Assembly: GCA_030633365.1 (NCBI GenBank)
Contig: DAOVSY010000112.1
Span: forward strand, 1 to 8,567
Length of the DNA: 8,567 nucleotides
Direction: 5' to 3'
Source of the DNA: Spirochaetaceae bacterium
GTDB lineage: Bacteria > Spirochaetota > Spirochaetia > B11-G9
This document shows, piece by piece, positions 1 to 5,963 of the stretch (positions within the stretch are counted from its first letter, which is position 1; each line of letters opens with the position of its first letter). The position numbers and the translations under genes were made by a program. The notes beneath the pieces were generated by a model, which saw nothing but the letters and a program-made list of their open reading frames with translations, was not told the DNA's origin and did no database searches.

Positions 1-1
1 A

Positions 2-1138
2 AAACCTGAAATAAAAACAGAAAAACATGAAAAAAATATTAATATTGAAATTGATAATAAATTAAAGAGTGATCGGGTTAATGAAGACATTATTTCCCCT
101 CCGGAAATTGAAAAGACTGAAACAGCACTTAGAGGTTTTTTAAAAGTAGGGGGCCTTGGTGGATATCGTAAAGCAGCAAAATTCCTTCTCCTCCTGGGAA
201 AACGTGAGGCAGCAACTGTTTTAAAGCATTTTTCTTCTAAGGAAATTGAAGAGATAACAAGAGAAATTGCCAGTATTAAACAGATAAATAATGAAGAAGC
301 AGCAAAGTTATTAAAAGAGTTTGGTTATCTAAAACCAGGCCTTGATCATTCCTCAGGTGGCCTGGAAGTTGCCAAAAATATGCTTAATGCAGCATTTGGT
401 GAAGAAAAAGGTAGTGCTATTTTTAGAAAAGTTATTCCCTTTAACGGTGAAAAACCTTTTGCTTTTTTAGAAGATCTGGAATATCAGCAGCTGATAATGA
501 TATTAAGAAAAGAACCTGTACATGTTTTAACAGTTATTCTGTCTTTTCTGGATCCTGTAAAAGCTTCTAAAGTTCTTGAAAGTATGACGAAAGAGGTTCA
601 AATATCACTGGTCACCCGAATGGCTGTTATGGAAAAAGTAGCACCGGAAATAATTATGTCCATGGAAGAAGTATTAATTGAACGAATAAGAACCCAGGGA
701 AAGGTGGTGACAGAAGAAGTTGACGGCCAATCTGTTCTTGCAGAGATATTGAAAAATATGGATCTATCTGATGAGGGTAGAATACTGGATACTCTCTCAG
801 ATACAGATGAAGACCTTGCAGAACAGGTACGGGAGAAATTATTTACAGTCGATACACTGCACTATGTCAGGGATACTGATATGGAGAAAATACTTCGTGA
901 CTTTACAGATACAGAAATTGCAGTTCTGTTAAAAGGACAGGATGCCGAAATTCGTAATAAAATAATTTATAATGTTTCTAAAAGAAGAATAGAATTTATA
1001 AAATATGAAGAGGATGCTCTTGGTGTAATGAGAAAGGCGGATGTTGATAAAGCAATGAAAGAATTTCTTGATTATTTAAAAGATAAGGAAATTCAAGGAA
1101 ATATAGTTCTCTCCAGAGAAAAAGATGAGTATATTTAA
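2..1138 (+). CDS. FliG-family flagellar motor switch protein, FliG1-like (5' partial)
   Basis: The frame is open from the window edge, so the N-terminus is missing; 378 residues are visible. The first 45 or so are charged and low in complexity. FliG N, middle and C-terminal regions follow at roughly 50-145, 160-235 and 260-370. Family landmarks include LSFLDP in the middle domain and, in the C-domain, LLKG, NVSKR and GVMR. FliG is the cytoplasmic rotor protein that contacts the stator and FliM. Aligned from memory with E. coli FliG, charged torque-helix positions are largely kept (K311, R328, E336, R344; Y at the first Asp). The middle-domain EHPQ motif reads EPVH (171-174) and the MFxF hinge reads LFTV (280-283), so this is probably a divergent paralogue such as spirochaetal FliG1 rather than the main rotor FliG. 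The ATG at 380 is internal. The family call is firm; the paralogue call is inferred. Confidence 0.82.
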   Translation, partial: KPEIKTEKHEKNINIEIDNKLKSDRVNEDIISPPEIEKTETALRGFLKVGGLGGYRKAAKFLLLLGKREAATVLKHFSSKEIEEITREIASIKQINNEEAAKLLKEFGYLKPGLDHSSGGLEVAKNMLNAAFGEEKGSAIFRKVIPFNGEKPFAFLEDLEYQQLIMILRKEPVHVLTVILSFLDPVKASKVLESMTKEVQISLVTRMAVMEKVAPEIIMSMEEVLIERIRTQGKVVTEEVDGQSVLAEILKNMDLSDEGRILDTLSDTDEDLAEQVREKLFTVDTLHYVRDTDMEKILRDFTDTEIAVLLKGQDAEIRNKIIYNVSKRRIEFIKYEEDALGVMRKADVDKAMKEFLDYLKDKEIQGNIVLSREKDEYI

Positions 1139-1153
1139 AGAAATCATCTGATT

Positions 1154-1160
1154 GGGAGGA
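1154..1160 (+). promoter_or_regulatory. Shine-Dalgarno site fixing the TM2 gene start
   Basis: GGGAGGA lies six bases before the GTG at 1167. A TTG at 1152 would start the gene inside this site, so the TTG cannot be the initiation codon served by it. The short spacing from the fliG-like stop suggests translation from the same message. Confidence 0.8.
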
Positions 1161-1166
1161 TCTTTC

Positions 1167-1688
1167 GTGTATTCAACAGGACTTGCATATTTTTTGTGGC
1201 TAATATCCGGGGTAGGCGCCCTGGGATTTCATCGATTTTATCTTGGTAAATGGGGAACAGGACTGCTTTTTATGGCTACGGGCGGTCTTGGCGGCATAGG
1301 ATCTTTTTATGATCTTGTTACCCTTCCTATGCAGGTTCGGGAAGCTAATTTAAGAAATGCATACAGAGAGGCTATCTACGATCGTAATACTGGTACCCGA
1401 CCTGAATTTATTCAAAATGATTTTAAAACATCAATGCGTACAGAGATAAAAAAAGACAGTCTGGAGAGGGTAATTCTTAAGACTGCCAAAGATAATCAAG
1501 GTATTGCGACACCTTCAGAAGTTGCTGTGGAAAGTGGTTTAAGTATTGACCAGGCAAAACGAGCACTGGAAAAACTTGTAAGTAATGGGCATGCAGATAT
1601 TAGAGTAAGTAAAAATGGTAATTTGGTGTATTTCTTTCAGGAATTTTCCAAAGGGAATATGCATCCTGATTTGGAAGATTTTTTATAG
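1167..1688 (+). CDS. TM2-domain membrane protein with C-terminal winged-helix-like domain
   Basis: This is a 173-residue protein starting at GTG, chosen because GGGAGGA sits six bases upstream. Residues 1-55 match the TM2 domain: one hydrophobic segment (about 5-24), the hallmark HRFYLGK turn (22-28), then a Gly-rich second segment (about 31-53) ending in YDLVTLP. A polar linker (55-97) leads to about 60 residues (98-160) that look like a winged helix: LERVILKTA, then ATPSEVAVESGLSIDQAKRALEKL with the spacing of a helix-turn-helix, then a beta-hairpin wing (HADIRVSKNGNLVYFF). TM2 proteins have no general biochemical function known to me. The C-terminal part is probably cytoplasmic and might bind DNA or a protein. 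The gene follows the fliG-like gene by 28 bases on the same strand, suggesting an operon and a possible envelope or motility role. The TM2 call is strong; the winged-helix call is inferred from sequence pattern. Confidence 0.8.
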   Translation: MYSTGLAYFLWLISGVGALGFHRFYLGKWGTGLLFMATGGLGGIGSFYDLVTLPMQVREANLRNAYREAIYDRNTGTRPEFIQNDFKTSMRTEIKKDSLERVILKTAKDNQGIATPSEVAVESGLSIDQAKRALEKLVSNGHADIRVSKNGNLVYFFQEFSKGNMHPDLEDFL

Positions 1689-1692
1689 TCAA

Positions 1693-1719
1693 TAGGGAAT
1701 GGTTTTAAACCGTCCCCTA
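1693..1719. terminator. Candidate bidirectional hairpin between convergent genes
   Basis: An interrupted inverted repeat pairs TAGGG with CCCTA and, after one mismatch and a wobble, TGGTTT with AAACCG around a very small loop. It sits between the convergent ends of the TM2 gene (1688) and the TrmB-family gene (1717), where it could serve both. No good T-run follows on either strand, so intrinsic termination is only likely. The trmB-like stop codon lies inside the right arm. Confidence 0.4.
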
Positions 1720-2520
1720 CATATGAAATTTATTTCGTAATTTTAGAAGATTTTTTCCAAAAACAGCATCAATCTCTTTCCCGAACTGTTTATGGATTTC
1801 TGCCAGATAAAAATCATGGGCAATATAGCTTTCAATGGACTGAACAAGGCCTCTGTTTTTGGTCCATATTACCTGGCATTTTTCAGTTCCACCAAGGGCT
1901 CCGGTAATACACATTTCAGAATCCACTACACAGTCCAGAGTTCTTCCCAGCTCCTCAACAGGTCCCATATTTTCTATATCATGATTGTATGTTTCCCCAA
2001 AATCCAGTTTGTCATTGCCGTATATAAGGGTAAGAACTCTTACTCCCCTTTCACTTGCAGCTTTTAGACTACTGGAAATCGTAGATAGTTCCTGTGACCA
2101 TATTCCTGTGTAAATAGTTTTTTCTGCCTGATCAATAATATCGCAAGCCATTTCAAAGGCTTTTTCTTTATTTGGAAGATTCCATACAGGATCAAAGTCA
2201 GATACAAAGTTTACAGACTTTAACCTTGTTTCAAGTTCCTCTGTAAACTGATTGTATTCCCTACGTAGTTTTTCAACCAAATCATCCGGGGAGAGTGGAC
2301 TGAAAAGTTCCGGTTTTATACCTGTAGATACTGCCACACCTTTTTTTATCAGCCTTCTGGTAATATCATAAACTCTGGAGTGGGGAACACCGGAATTTTG
2401 TGAAATTGTATATGCACTTGCAGGATGCTGATTTAAAAGAGAAATATAAACCTTTGCCTCATATTCAGTAAAACCCATCTCTTTAAGATAGGAAAGAGTT
2501 TCTTCCAGATTAGTTTTCAT
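1717..2520 (-). CDS. TrmB-family transcriptional regulator
   Basis: This is a 267-residue protein. Residues 1-65 form a TrmB-type winged helix: LKEMGFTEYEAKVYISLL is the family signature opening, and SGVPHSRVYDITRRLIKKG (43-61) is the turn and recognition helix. A charged helix (about 78-102) probably gives dimerisation. Residues 111-255 resemble the phospholipase-D-like effector domain common in this family (TIYTGIWSQEL, SERGVRVLTLIYG, SYIAHDFYLAEI). Archaeal TrmB proteins sense sugars; the ligand and targets here cannot be read from the sequence. AGGTGG lies four bases before the ATG. The gene starts only 16 bases after the mazF stop on the same strand, so it is probably co-transcribed with the toxin-antitoxin pair. 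The family call is firm; the regulon is unknown. Confidence 0.85.
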   Translation of the reverse strand: MKTNLEETLSYLKEMGFTEYEAKVYISLLNQHPASAYTISQNSGVPHSRVYDITRRLIKKGVAVSTGIKPELFSPLSPDDLVEKLRREYNQFTEELETRLKSVNFVSDFDPVWNLPNKEKAFEMACDIIDQAEKTIYTGIWSQELSTISSSLKAASERGVRVLTLIYGNDKLDFGETYNHDIENMGPVEELGRTLDCVVDSEMCITGALGGTEKCQVIWTKNRGLVQSIESYIAHDFYLAEIHKQFGKEIDAVFGKNLLKLRNKFHM

Positions 2521-2524
2521 ATTT

Positions 2525-2530
2525 CCACCT
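2525..2530 (-). promoter_or_regulatory. Shine-Dalgarno site of the TrmB-family gene
   Basis: On the minus strand AGGTGG precedes the ATG (2520) by four bases. It fills most of the 16-base gap after the mazF stop, which leaves no room for a separate promoter between the two genes other than one inside mazF. Confidence 0.65.
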
Positions 2531-2536
2531 TTGAGT

Positions 2537-2872
2537 CTAATTTAGTATTTGTGACAGGTTAAGTTGAATTGAAATTGCTTTACCAATATTATTTAGTTCC
2601 TTGAAAGATATATAACCATCTTTGTTGATAAGTCGTTTTTTGCTTACTGTAGTTAGTTGATCTGCCATTGCTTTTGAAGTTCGGTTATGGAATGTTACGT
2701 ATGCTTCACTGGGGTATAGTTTTTCAATTTTACTTGTTAAGGGTATGACCTGAACTCTGTTTAGGAATTTATTTGCCGCATCGTTACTAACTATTACAGC
2801 TGGTCTTTTTTTACGAATTTCTCCACCAACAGATGGATCGAAGTTTACCCACCAAATTTCACCCCTCTTCAT
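2537..2872 (-). CDS. mazF: MazF-family mRNA interferase toxin
   Basis: This is a 111-residue protein of normal MazF length. MazF toxins are ribosome-independent endoribonucleases that cleave short specific sites in RNA; the site here cannot be predicted. Visible family features are the opening MKRGEIWWVNFDP, the basic loop before RPAVIVSND (R23), VIPLTS (T46) and DQLTTVSKKRL (71-81), which aligns with EQIRTLDKKRL of B. subtilis MazF. The presumed catalytic Arg and Thr are present and the frame is intact, so the toxin looks active. The start at ATG 2872 is chosen because MKRGEIWW is the conserved family N-terminus and GGAG lies nine bases upstream; the frame is open further upstream to 3001, but that part overlaps the antitoxin gene and resembles no MazF. 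The start overlaps the antitoxin end by 14 bases, giving translational coupling typical of toxin-antitoxin pairs. Confidence 0.9.
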   Translation of the reverse strand: MKRGEIWWVNFDPSVGGEIRKKRPAVIVSNDAANKFLNRVQVIPLTSKIEKLYPSEAYVTFHNRTSKAMADQLTTVSKKRLINKDGYISFKELNNIGKAISIQLNLSQILN

Positions 2873-3089
2873 TGTAACTGTCTCCGAATGTTCCTTCTGC
2901 CCAGTTTTCCGCTTCATATTCTCTTTCTGTTTCAGCTGCCATTTCTGCATATGCAGTATACATATCTTGTTTGACAACGTGGGGGCGTACCAGGTCTTCA
3001 ATAAAATGACTTATTTTTCCGGGTCCAATAACAGATCTTAAACCGTTGTATACTTCCTCATCTATGGTTAATGTAAGTTTTTTCTGCAT
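2859..3089 (-). CDS. mazE: Ribbon-helix-helix antitoxin of the MazF toxin (MazE-like)
   Basis: This is a 76-residue acidic protein starting at the second of two adjacent ATGs. The N-terminus fits a ribbon-helix-helix DNA-binding fold: strand KLTLTID (4-10), helix EEVYNGLRSVIG (11-22), helix KISHFIEDLVRPHV (25-38). The C-terminal part (AYAEMAAETEREYEAENWAEG) resembles the toxin-binding tail of MazE-type antitoxins in several bacterial groups. It would neutralise MazF by binding and repress its own operon, probably at the palindrome at 3104-3124. AGGAG (3097-3101) lies seven bases before ATG 3089 and four before ATG 3092. The frame stays open to a TTG at 3128, but that codon is upstream of the predicted transcription start and overlaps the operator. 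Family and role are well supported; the exact choice between the two ATGs is not. Confidence 0.85.
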   Translation of the reverse strand: MQKKLTLTIDEEVYNGLRSVIGPGKISHFIEDLVRPHVVKQDMYTAYAEMAAETEREYEAENWAEGTFGDSYNEEG

Positions 3090-3096
3090 CATTATA

Positions 3097-3101
3097 CTCC
3101 T
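3097..3101 (-). promoter_or_regulatory. Shine-Dalgarno site of the antitoxin gene
   Basis: AGGAG on the minus strand has seven-base spacing to ATG 3089 and four-base spacing to ATG 3092. It rules out the upstream TTG at 3128 as the start. Confidence 0.75.
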
Positions 3102-3103
3102 GC

Positions 3104-3124
3104 TATACGTATAATATACGTGTA
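3104..3124. promoter_or_regulatory. Palindromic operator of the mazEF operon
   Basis: A perfect 7-1-7 inverted repeat, ACGTATA-A-TATACGT (3107-3121), extends to 10-1-10 with one mismatch. It covers the predicted -10 box and transcription start of the toxin-antitoxin promoter. Ribbon-helix-helix antitoxins typically repress from such sites, so binding here would block RNA polymerase. The palindrome is read directly; its role is inferred. Confidence 0.7.
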
Positions 3125-3142
3125 ACAAGTGAGGTTTGTCAA
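3113..3142 (-). promoter_or_regulatory. Sigma-70-type promoter of mazEF (and probably the TrmB-family gene)
   Basis: On the minus strand a perfect TTGACA (3137-3142) is followed after 18 bases by TATATT (3113-3118). Transcription would begin near 3106 with a short leader of about 17 bases carrying AGGAG. The promoter begins about 20 bases after the rbgA stop, so mazEF need not depend on rbgA transcription. Confidence 0.75.
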
Positions 3143-3162
3143 TAATAATTCAGTTCATAATA

Positions 3163-4005
3163 TTAGACAATTACTTCAGGTACATCATCAAAGCTAACTT
3201 TTCCCAGTTTCCCATCTCTAATTTCCTGAATAAGCAAACGGCAGGCTCTGTCGTAATCAACAGTGCCTCCTTTTAATAGAAAGCCTCTTTTTTTACCTAT
3301 TAGAGTAATACCTTCCTGGGATTCTGAAGGAAGTTCATCAATTTTGAATCTGGTTTTTATTCGATCTCCATACTGTTCTTCCATATATATATATGCAAAT
3401 CTGGCAATATCCTGAATATCAAGTATGCTGTCTTTAATACTTCCAAGGATTGCAAGTTTGTAGCCTACAGTCTGATCCTCGAATTTTGGCCAAAGAACTC
3501 CTGGAGTATCAATTAACTCGAAACCTTTGGAGATACTAACTCTTTGAAACCTTTTTGTAACTGCAGGTTTATTACCAACATCTGCCTTTTTTTTACCACG
3601 TATTTTATTTATTAAAGTAGACTTCCCAACATTTGGAATACCTGCAATCATTGCCCTGACAGGACGTCTGTTAAACCAAACTTCATTTTTACATAAATCT
3701 CTGCTCATATTTATTATTCTTCCAGGATTTTTATCTGTTGTGCTGGATATAGAAATAGCTGTCATTCCTTCCTGATTATTAAAAAAATCAGTCCATTTTT
3801 TTGTCACTACAGGATCTGCAAGATCACTTTTATTAATTATTATTATACGCTTTTTGTCTTTTACCAGTTCATCTATAAGAGGGTTTCTACTGGAAGAGGG
3901 AATCCGGGCATCAAGTATCTCAATTACTACATCTGTCTGACTCATAGATTCAGTAATTTCTTTCCGGGTTTTATGCATATGTCCGGGGTACCAGTTTATT
4001 ATCAT
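3163..4005 (-). CDS. rbgA: Ribosome biogenesis GTPase RbgA/YlqF
   Basis: This is a 280-residue, full-length member of the circularly permuted GTPases that help late assembly of the 50S subunit in the cytoplasm. G motifs appear in permuted order: NKSD (G4, 58-61), then GIPNVGKST (G1, 122-130), the G2 threonine in PAVTK (T150), and DTPG (G3, 166-169). The N-terminal WYPGHMHKTRK signature includes His9, which corresponds to the catalytic His of B. subtilis RbgA. A C-terminal helical region (about 180-270) matches the family's RNA-binding part. AGGA lies seven bases before the ATG. It diverges from the diguanylate cyclase gene with 65 bases between them. No terminator hairpin is evident before mazE, so some read-through into mazEF is possible. 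The identification is firm. Confidence 0.94.
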   Translation of the reverse strand: MIINWYPGHMHKTRKEITESMSQTDVVIEILDARIPSSSRNPLIDELVKDKKRIIIINKSDLADPVVTKKWTDFFNNQEGMTAISISSTTDKNPGRIINMSRDLCKNEVWFNRRPVRAMIAGIPNVGKSTLINKIRGKKKADVGNKPAVTKRFQRVSISKGFELIDTPGVLWPKFEDQTVGYKLAILGSIKDSILDIQDIARFAYIYMEEQYGDRIKTRFKIDELPSESQEGITLIGKKRGFLLKGGTVDYDRACRLLIQEIRDGKLGKVSFDDVPEVIV

Positions 4006-4030
4006 TTTGTATTCCTGGGGAAAATGAGTT

Positions 4031-4046
4031 TAATAGTTCACTATTA
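4031..4046. promoter_or_regulatory. Palindrome in the divergent rbgA / diguanylate cyclase intergenic region
   Basis: TAATAGT-TC-ACTATTA is a perfect 7-2-7 inverted repeat within a 65-base divergent spacer. It is a plausible regulator site for one or both genes. I could not place clean -35/-10 pairs for either gene here, so promoter positions are left open. Confidence 0.35.
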
Positions 4047-4070
4047 TTAAGAATAATTGTAAACTATTGT

Positions 4071-5873
4071 ATGACTTCTGGAAAGGTTAATCCTGTGAAG
4101 GGTAATATATTAAAAGAACAACACATACCAACCCTTATTATTTGGGTTCCTATTATCTCAATAATTATCACTGCTGTTGTAATCTCATTACTTGTTATTG
4201 GAGGCTTTGATAATTTTTTAGATAAGGAAAGTGAAAATTTAAGCCTCCAGCTTCTCGAAGAAGGTAAAGATGATTTAAAAGAAGAGGTTAATGAGGTTAT
4301 AAGTTATATAGATTATAATAAAGAAAATGCAGAAAAATGGTTACAGGTAGAATTAAAAAGTAGAATAGATATGGCTTATTCAATAATAGAGTCAATTTAT
4401 GAGTATAACTATAATAATAAATCTGATGAAGAAATAATTGATATAATTAGGGAAACTCTAAGAAATATAAAGTTTTTTGGTAATAGAGGATATTATTTTA
4501 TCCATAGGTTCGATCTGGAAAGTAATGACTTTACCATACTTCAGCCCAATATGCCTTCTTTGGAAGGGGATTTTCAGCTGGAAGATAAAGATCTTGATGG
4601 AAAGAAAATATCAGAGTCTGCCTATAATCTTCTGGAATCAGAAGGTGAGGGGTTTTTATCCTTCAATTTTTATCTGAATGATCAAAACAGGAAAGAGAAA
4701 AAGCTTGCTTATATGAAACTTTATAAACCTCTTAATATATTTATTGGTACAGGTGAATATATTTACTATTTTGAAGAAAATATTAAAAACGATGTTCTTC
4801 TTTGGTTGGAGAGCTATGAGTATGAAGAAGGAAATTATATTTTTGTTTATGATAATATCGGGACTATGATTATGCATCCAATTTTTCCGGATCTTGTTGG
4901 CCGAAATCTTGCGGATCTTATCGATTCCACTGGTTATAATTTTGGACAGGAGTATCTAAAAACTGTCGGTAGTTCTTCAGGAGTTTATGTAAGCTATAAC
5001 TGGCATGATCCGGAAACCGATACAGAAGTACTTAAGATCGGATATGCTCTCTCATATAAAGACTGGAACTGGAATGTTGGAACTGGTTTATATCTGAATT
5101 CATTGGAAGGTATAGTTTTAGAAAGACAAAATAATCTTAAAGATAGATTAAAAACTGTCACTCTTAGAACCATAATTATAGTTGGTTTTCTTATTATTGT
5201 ATCATTTATAATTACACTTATTTTTGCGAGGTTTACTGTATCTTTATTTTCACTATATAAGCAGAATATTAAAGAATCTTCAGATAAATTAAAAGATTTG
5301 AACCTTTCGTTGGAGAAGAAAGTCAAATCAAAAACAAAAGAGCTGGAACAAAAGAACAGTGAACTGGAACAAATAGCAACTGTAGATAGTCTTACAGATA
5401 TCTATAATCGCAGATATTTTGATTTTATATTTAATAAAGAATGGTACCGGCATATGCGCAATAAAAAAGGAATTTCTCTAATTATATGTGATATAGATTT
5501 TTTTAAGCAATATAATGATGCTTATGGTCATCAGAAGGGAGATGAATGTCTTAAAATAGTTGGTAATATTATTAAAAAGGCTTGTAAGAGACCCACTGAT
5601 ATACCTGTTAGGTATGGAGGCGAGGAATTTGCTCTAATACTTCCACATACAGACCTTGATGGTGCAGTAAAAATTGCAAGAGATATGCAGAATGAACTTA
5701 TAGTAAACAATATTAAACATGAATATTCTTCAGTTTCAGATAAACTGACATTTAGTTTTGGAGTTTGTTCTGCTGTTCCAGAGAAAGGGAAAGAGTACTC
5801 TCTACTTATCAAAGTTGCAGATGAAGCCCTTTATAGAGCAAAAGATAATGGCAGGAATCGAATAGAATCATAG
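4071..5873 (+). CDS. Membrane diguanylate cyclase with periplasmic Cache sensor
   Basis: This is a 600-residue protein that would make cyclic di-GMP from two GTP. It has a first membrane segment (about 21-45), then a large outside region with two tandem Cache-like modules: one about 138-235 (YYFIHRF ... GTGEY) and a better-conserved one about 254-345 (YIFVYDNIGTMIMHP ... WNWNVGTGLYL). A second membrane segment (about 365-387), a coiled coil (about 398-435) and a GGDEF domain (about 436-598) follow. The active site is GGEEF (516-520), the metal-binding Asp is in ICDIDFF (D474), and RPTD (507-510) lies five residues ahead of GGEEF, the normal place for the product-binding inhibitory site. The enzyme therefore looks active and feedback-controlled. 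The ligand is unknown; small organic acids or amino acids are common for this class. The ATG at 4071 has no clear ribosome site; GTG 4095 has GGAAAGG eight bases upstream and may be the true start. Confidence 0.9.
   Translation: MTSGKVNPVKGNILKEQHIPTLIIWVPIISIIITAVVISLLVIGGFDNFLDKESENLSLQLLEEGKDDLKEEVNEVISYIDYNKENAEKWLQVELKSRIDMAYSIIESIYEYNYNNKSDEEIIDIIRETLRNIKFFGNRGYYFIHRFDLESNDFTILQPNMPSLEGDFQLEDKDLDGKKISESAYNLLESEGEGFLSFNFYLNDQNRKEKKLAYMKLYKPLNIFIGTGEYIYYFEENIKNDVLLWLESYEYEEGNYIFVYDNIGTMIMHPIFPDLVGRNLADLIDSTGYNFGQEYLKTVGSSSGVYVSYNWHDPETDTEVLKIGYALSYKDWNWNVGTGLYLNSLEGIVLERQNNLKDRLKTVTLRTIIIVGFLIIVSFIITLIFARFTVSLFSLYKQNIKESSDKLKDLNLSLEKKVKSKTKELEQKNSELEQIATVDSLTDIYNRRYFDFIFNKEWYRHMRNKKGISLIICDIDFFKQYNDAYGHQKGDECLKIVGNIIKKACKRPTDIPVRYGGEEFALILPHTDLDGAVKIARDMQNELIVNNIKHEYSSVSDKLTFSFGVCSAVPEKGKEYSLLIKVADEALYRAKDNGRNRIES
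4080..4086 (+). promoter_or_regulatory. Possible Shine-Dalgarno site for an alternative start at GTG 4095
   Basis: GGAAAGG lies eight bases before an in-frame GTG at 4095, inside the coding sequence as drawn from ATG 4071. That ATG has only AT-rich sequence ahead of it. Using the GTG would remove eight residues and no domain. Confidence 0.4.
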
Positions 5874-5900
5874 TTATTTTATTATCGAATCCTGACACTC

Positions 5901-5929
5901 TTGCAATTGACAATTGAGATACATATAAT
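5901..5929 (+). promoter_or_regulatory. Sigma-70-type promoter of alaS
   Basis: TTGCAA (5901-5906) and a perfect TATAAT (5924-5929) are separated by 17 bases. Transcription would start near 5936, leaving a leader of under 30 bases that carries AGAGG seven bases before the ATG. The spacer contains the repeat CAATTG-A-CAATTG (5904-5916), partly overlapping the -35 box, which could be a regulator site. The short leader leaves no room for a T-box or similar riboswitch. Confidence 0.65.
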
Positions 5930-5963
5930 CATCAGACTTGTATAAAATGAAAGAGGCTAAACA

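Noticed and set aside
380..382. ATG as the start of the fliG-like gene
   Set aside because: The same frame is open back to the window edge, the upstream codons encode the FliG N-domain, and no ribosome site precedes this ATG.
1792..2067. Plus-strand open frame of 91 residues
   Set aside because: It is opposite the effector domain of the TrmB-family gene, with no motif or credible ribosome site.
2873..3001. N-terminal extension of mazF to an ATG at 3001
   Set aside because: The extra 43 residues are the antitoxin gene read in another frame and resemble no MazF; the conserved family start is at 2872.
3090..3128. TTG start for the antitoxin at 3128
   Set aside because: It lies upstream of the predicted transcription start and within the operator; AGGAG points to the ATG pair at 3089-3092.
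3383..3394. AT dinucleotide run as a possible phase-variable repeat
   Set aside because: Six AT units inside rbgA encode an ordinary stretch of the protein; the run is too short to suggest slippage switching.
5531..5812. Minus-strand open frame of 93 residues opposite the GGDEF domain
   Set aside because: It is antisense to a clearly conserved domain, with no family resemblance.
5907..5929. Perfect TTGACA and TATAAT paired as the alaS promoter
   Set aside because: They are only 11 bases apart, too short for sigma-70; the TTGCAA six bases upstream gives a 17-base spacer.
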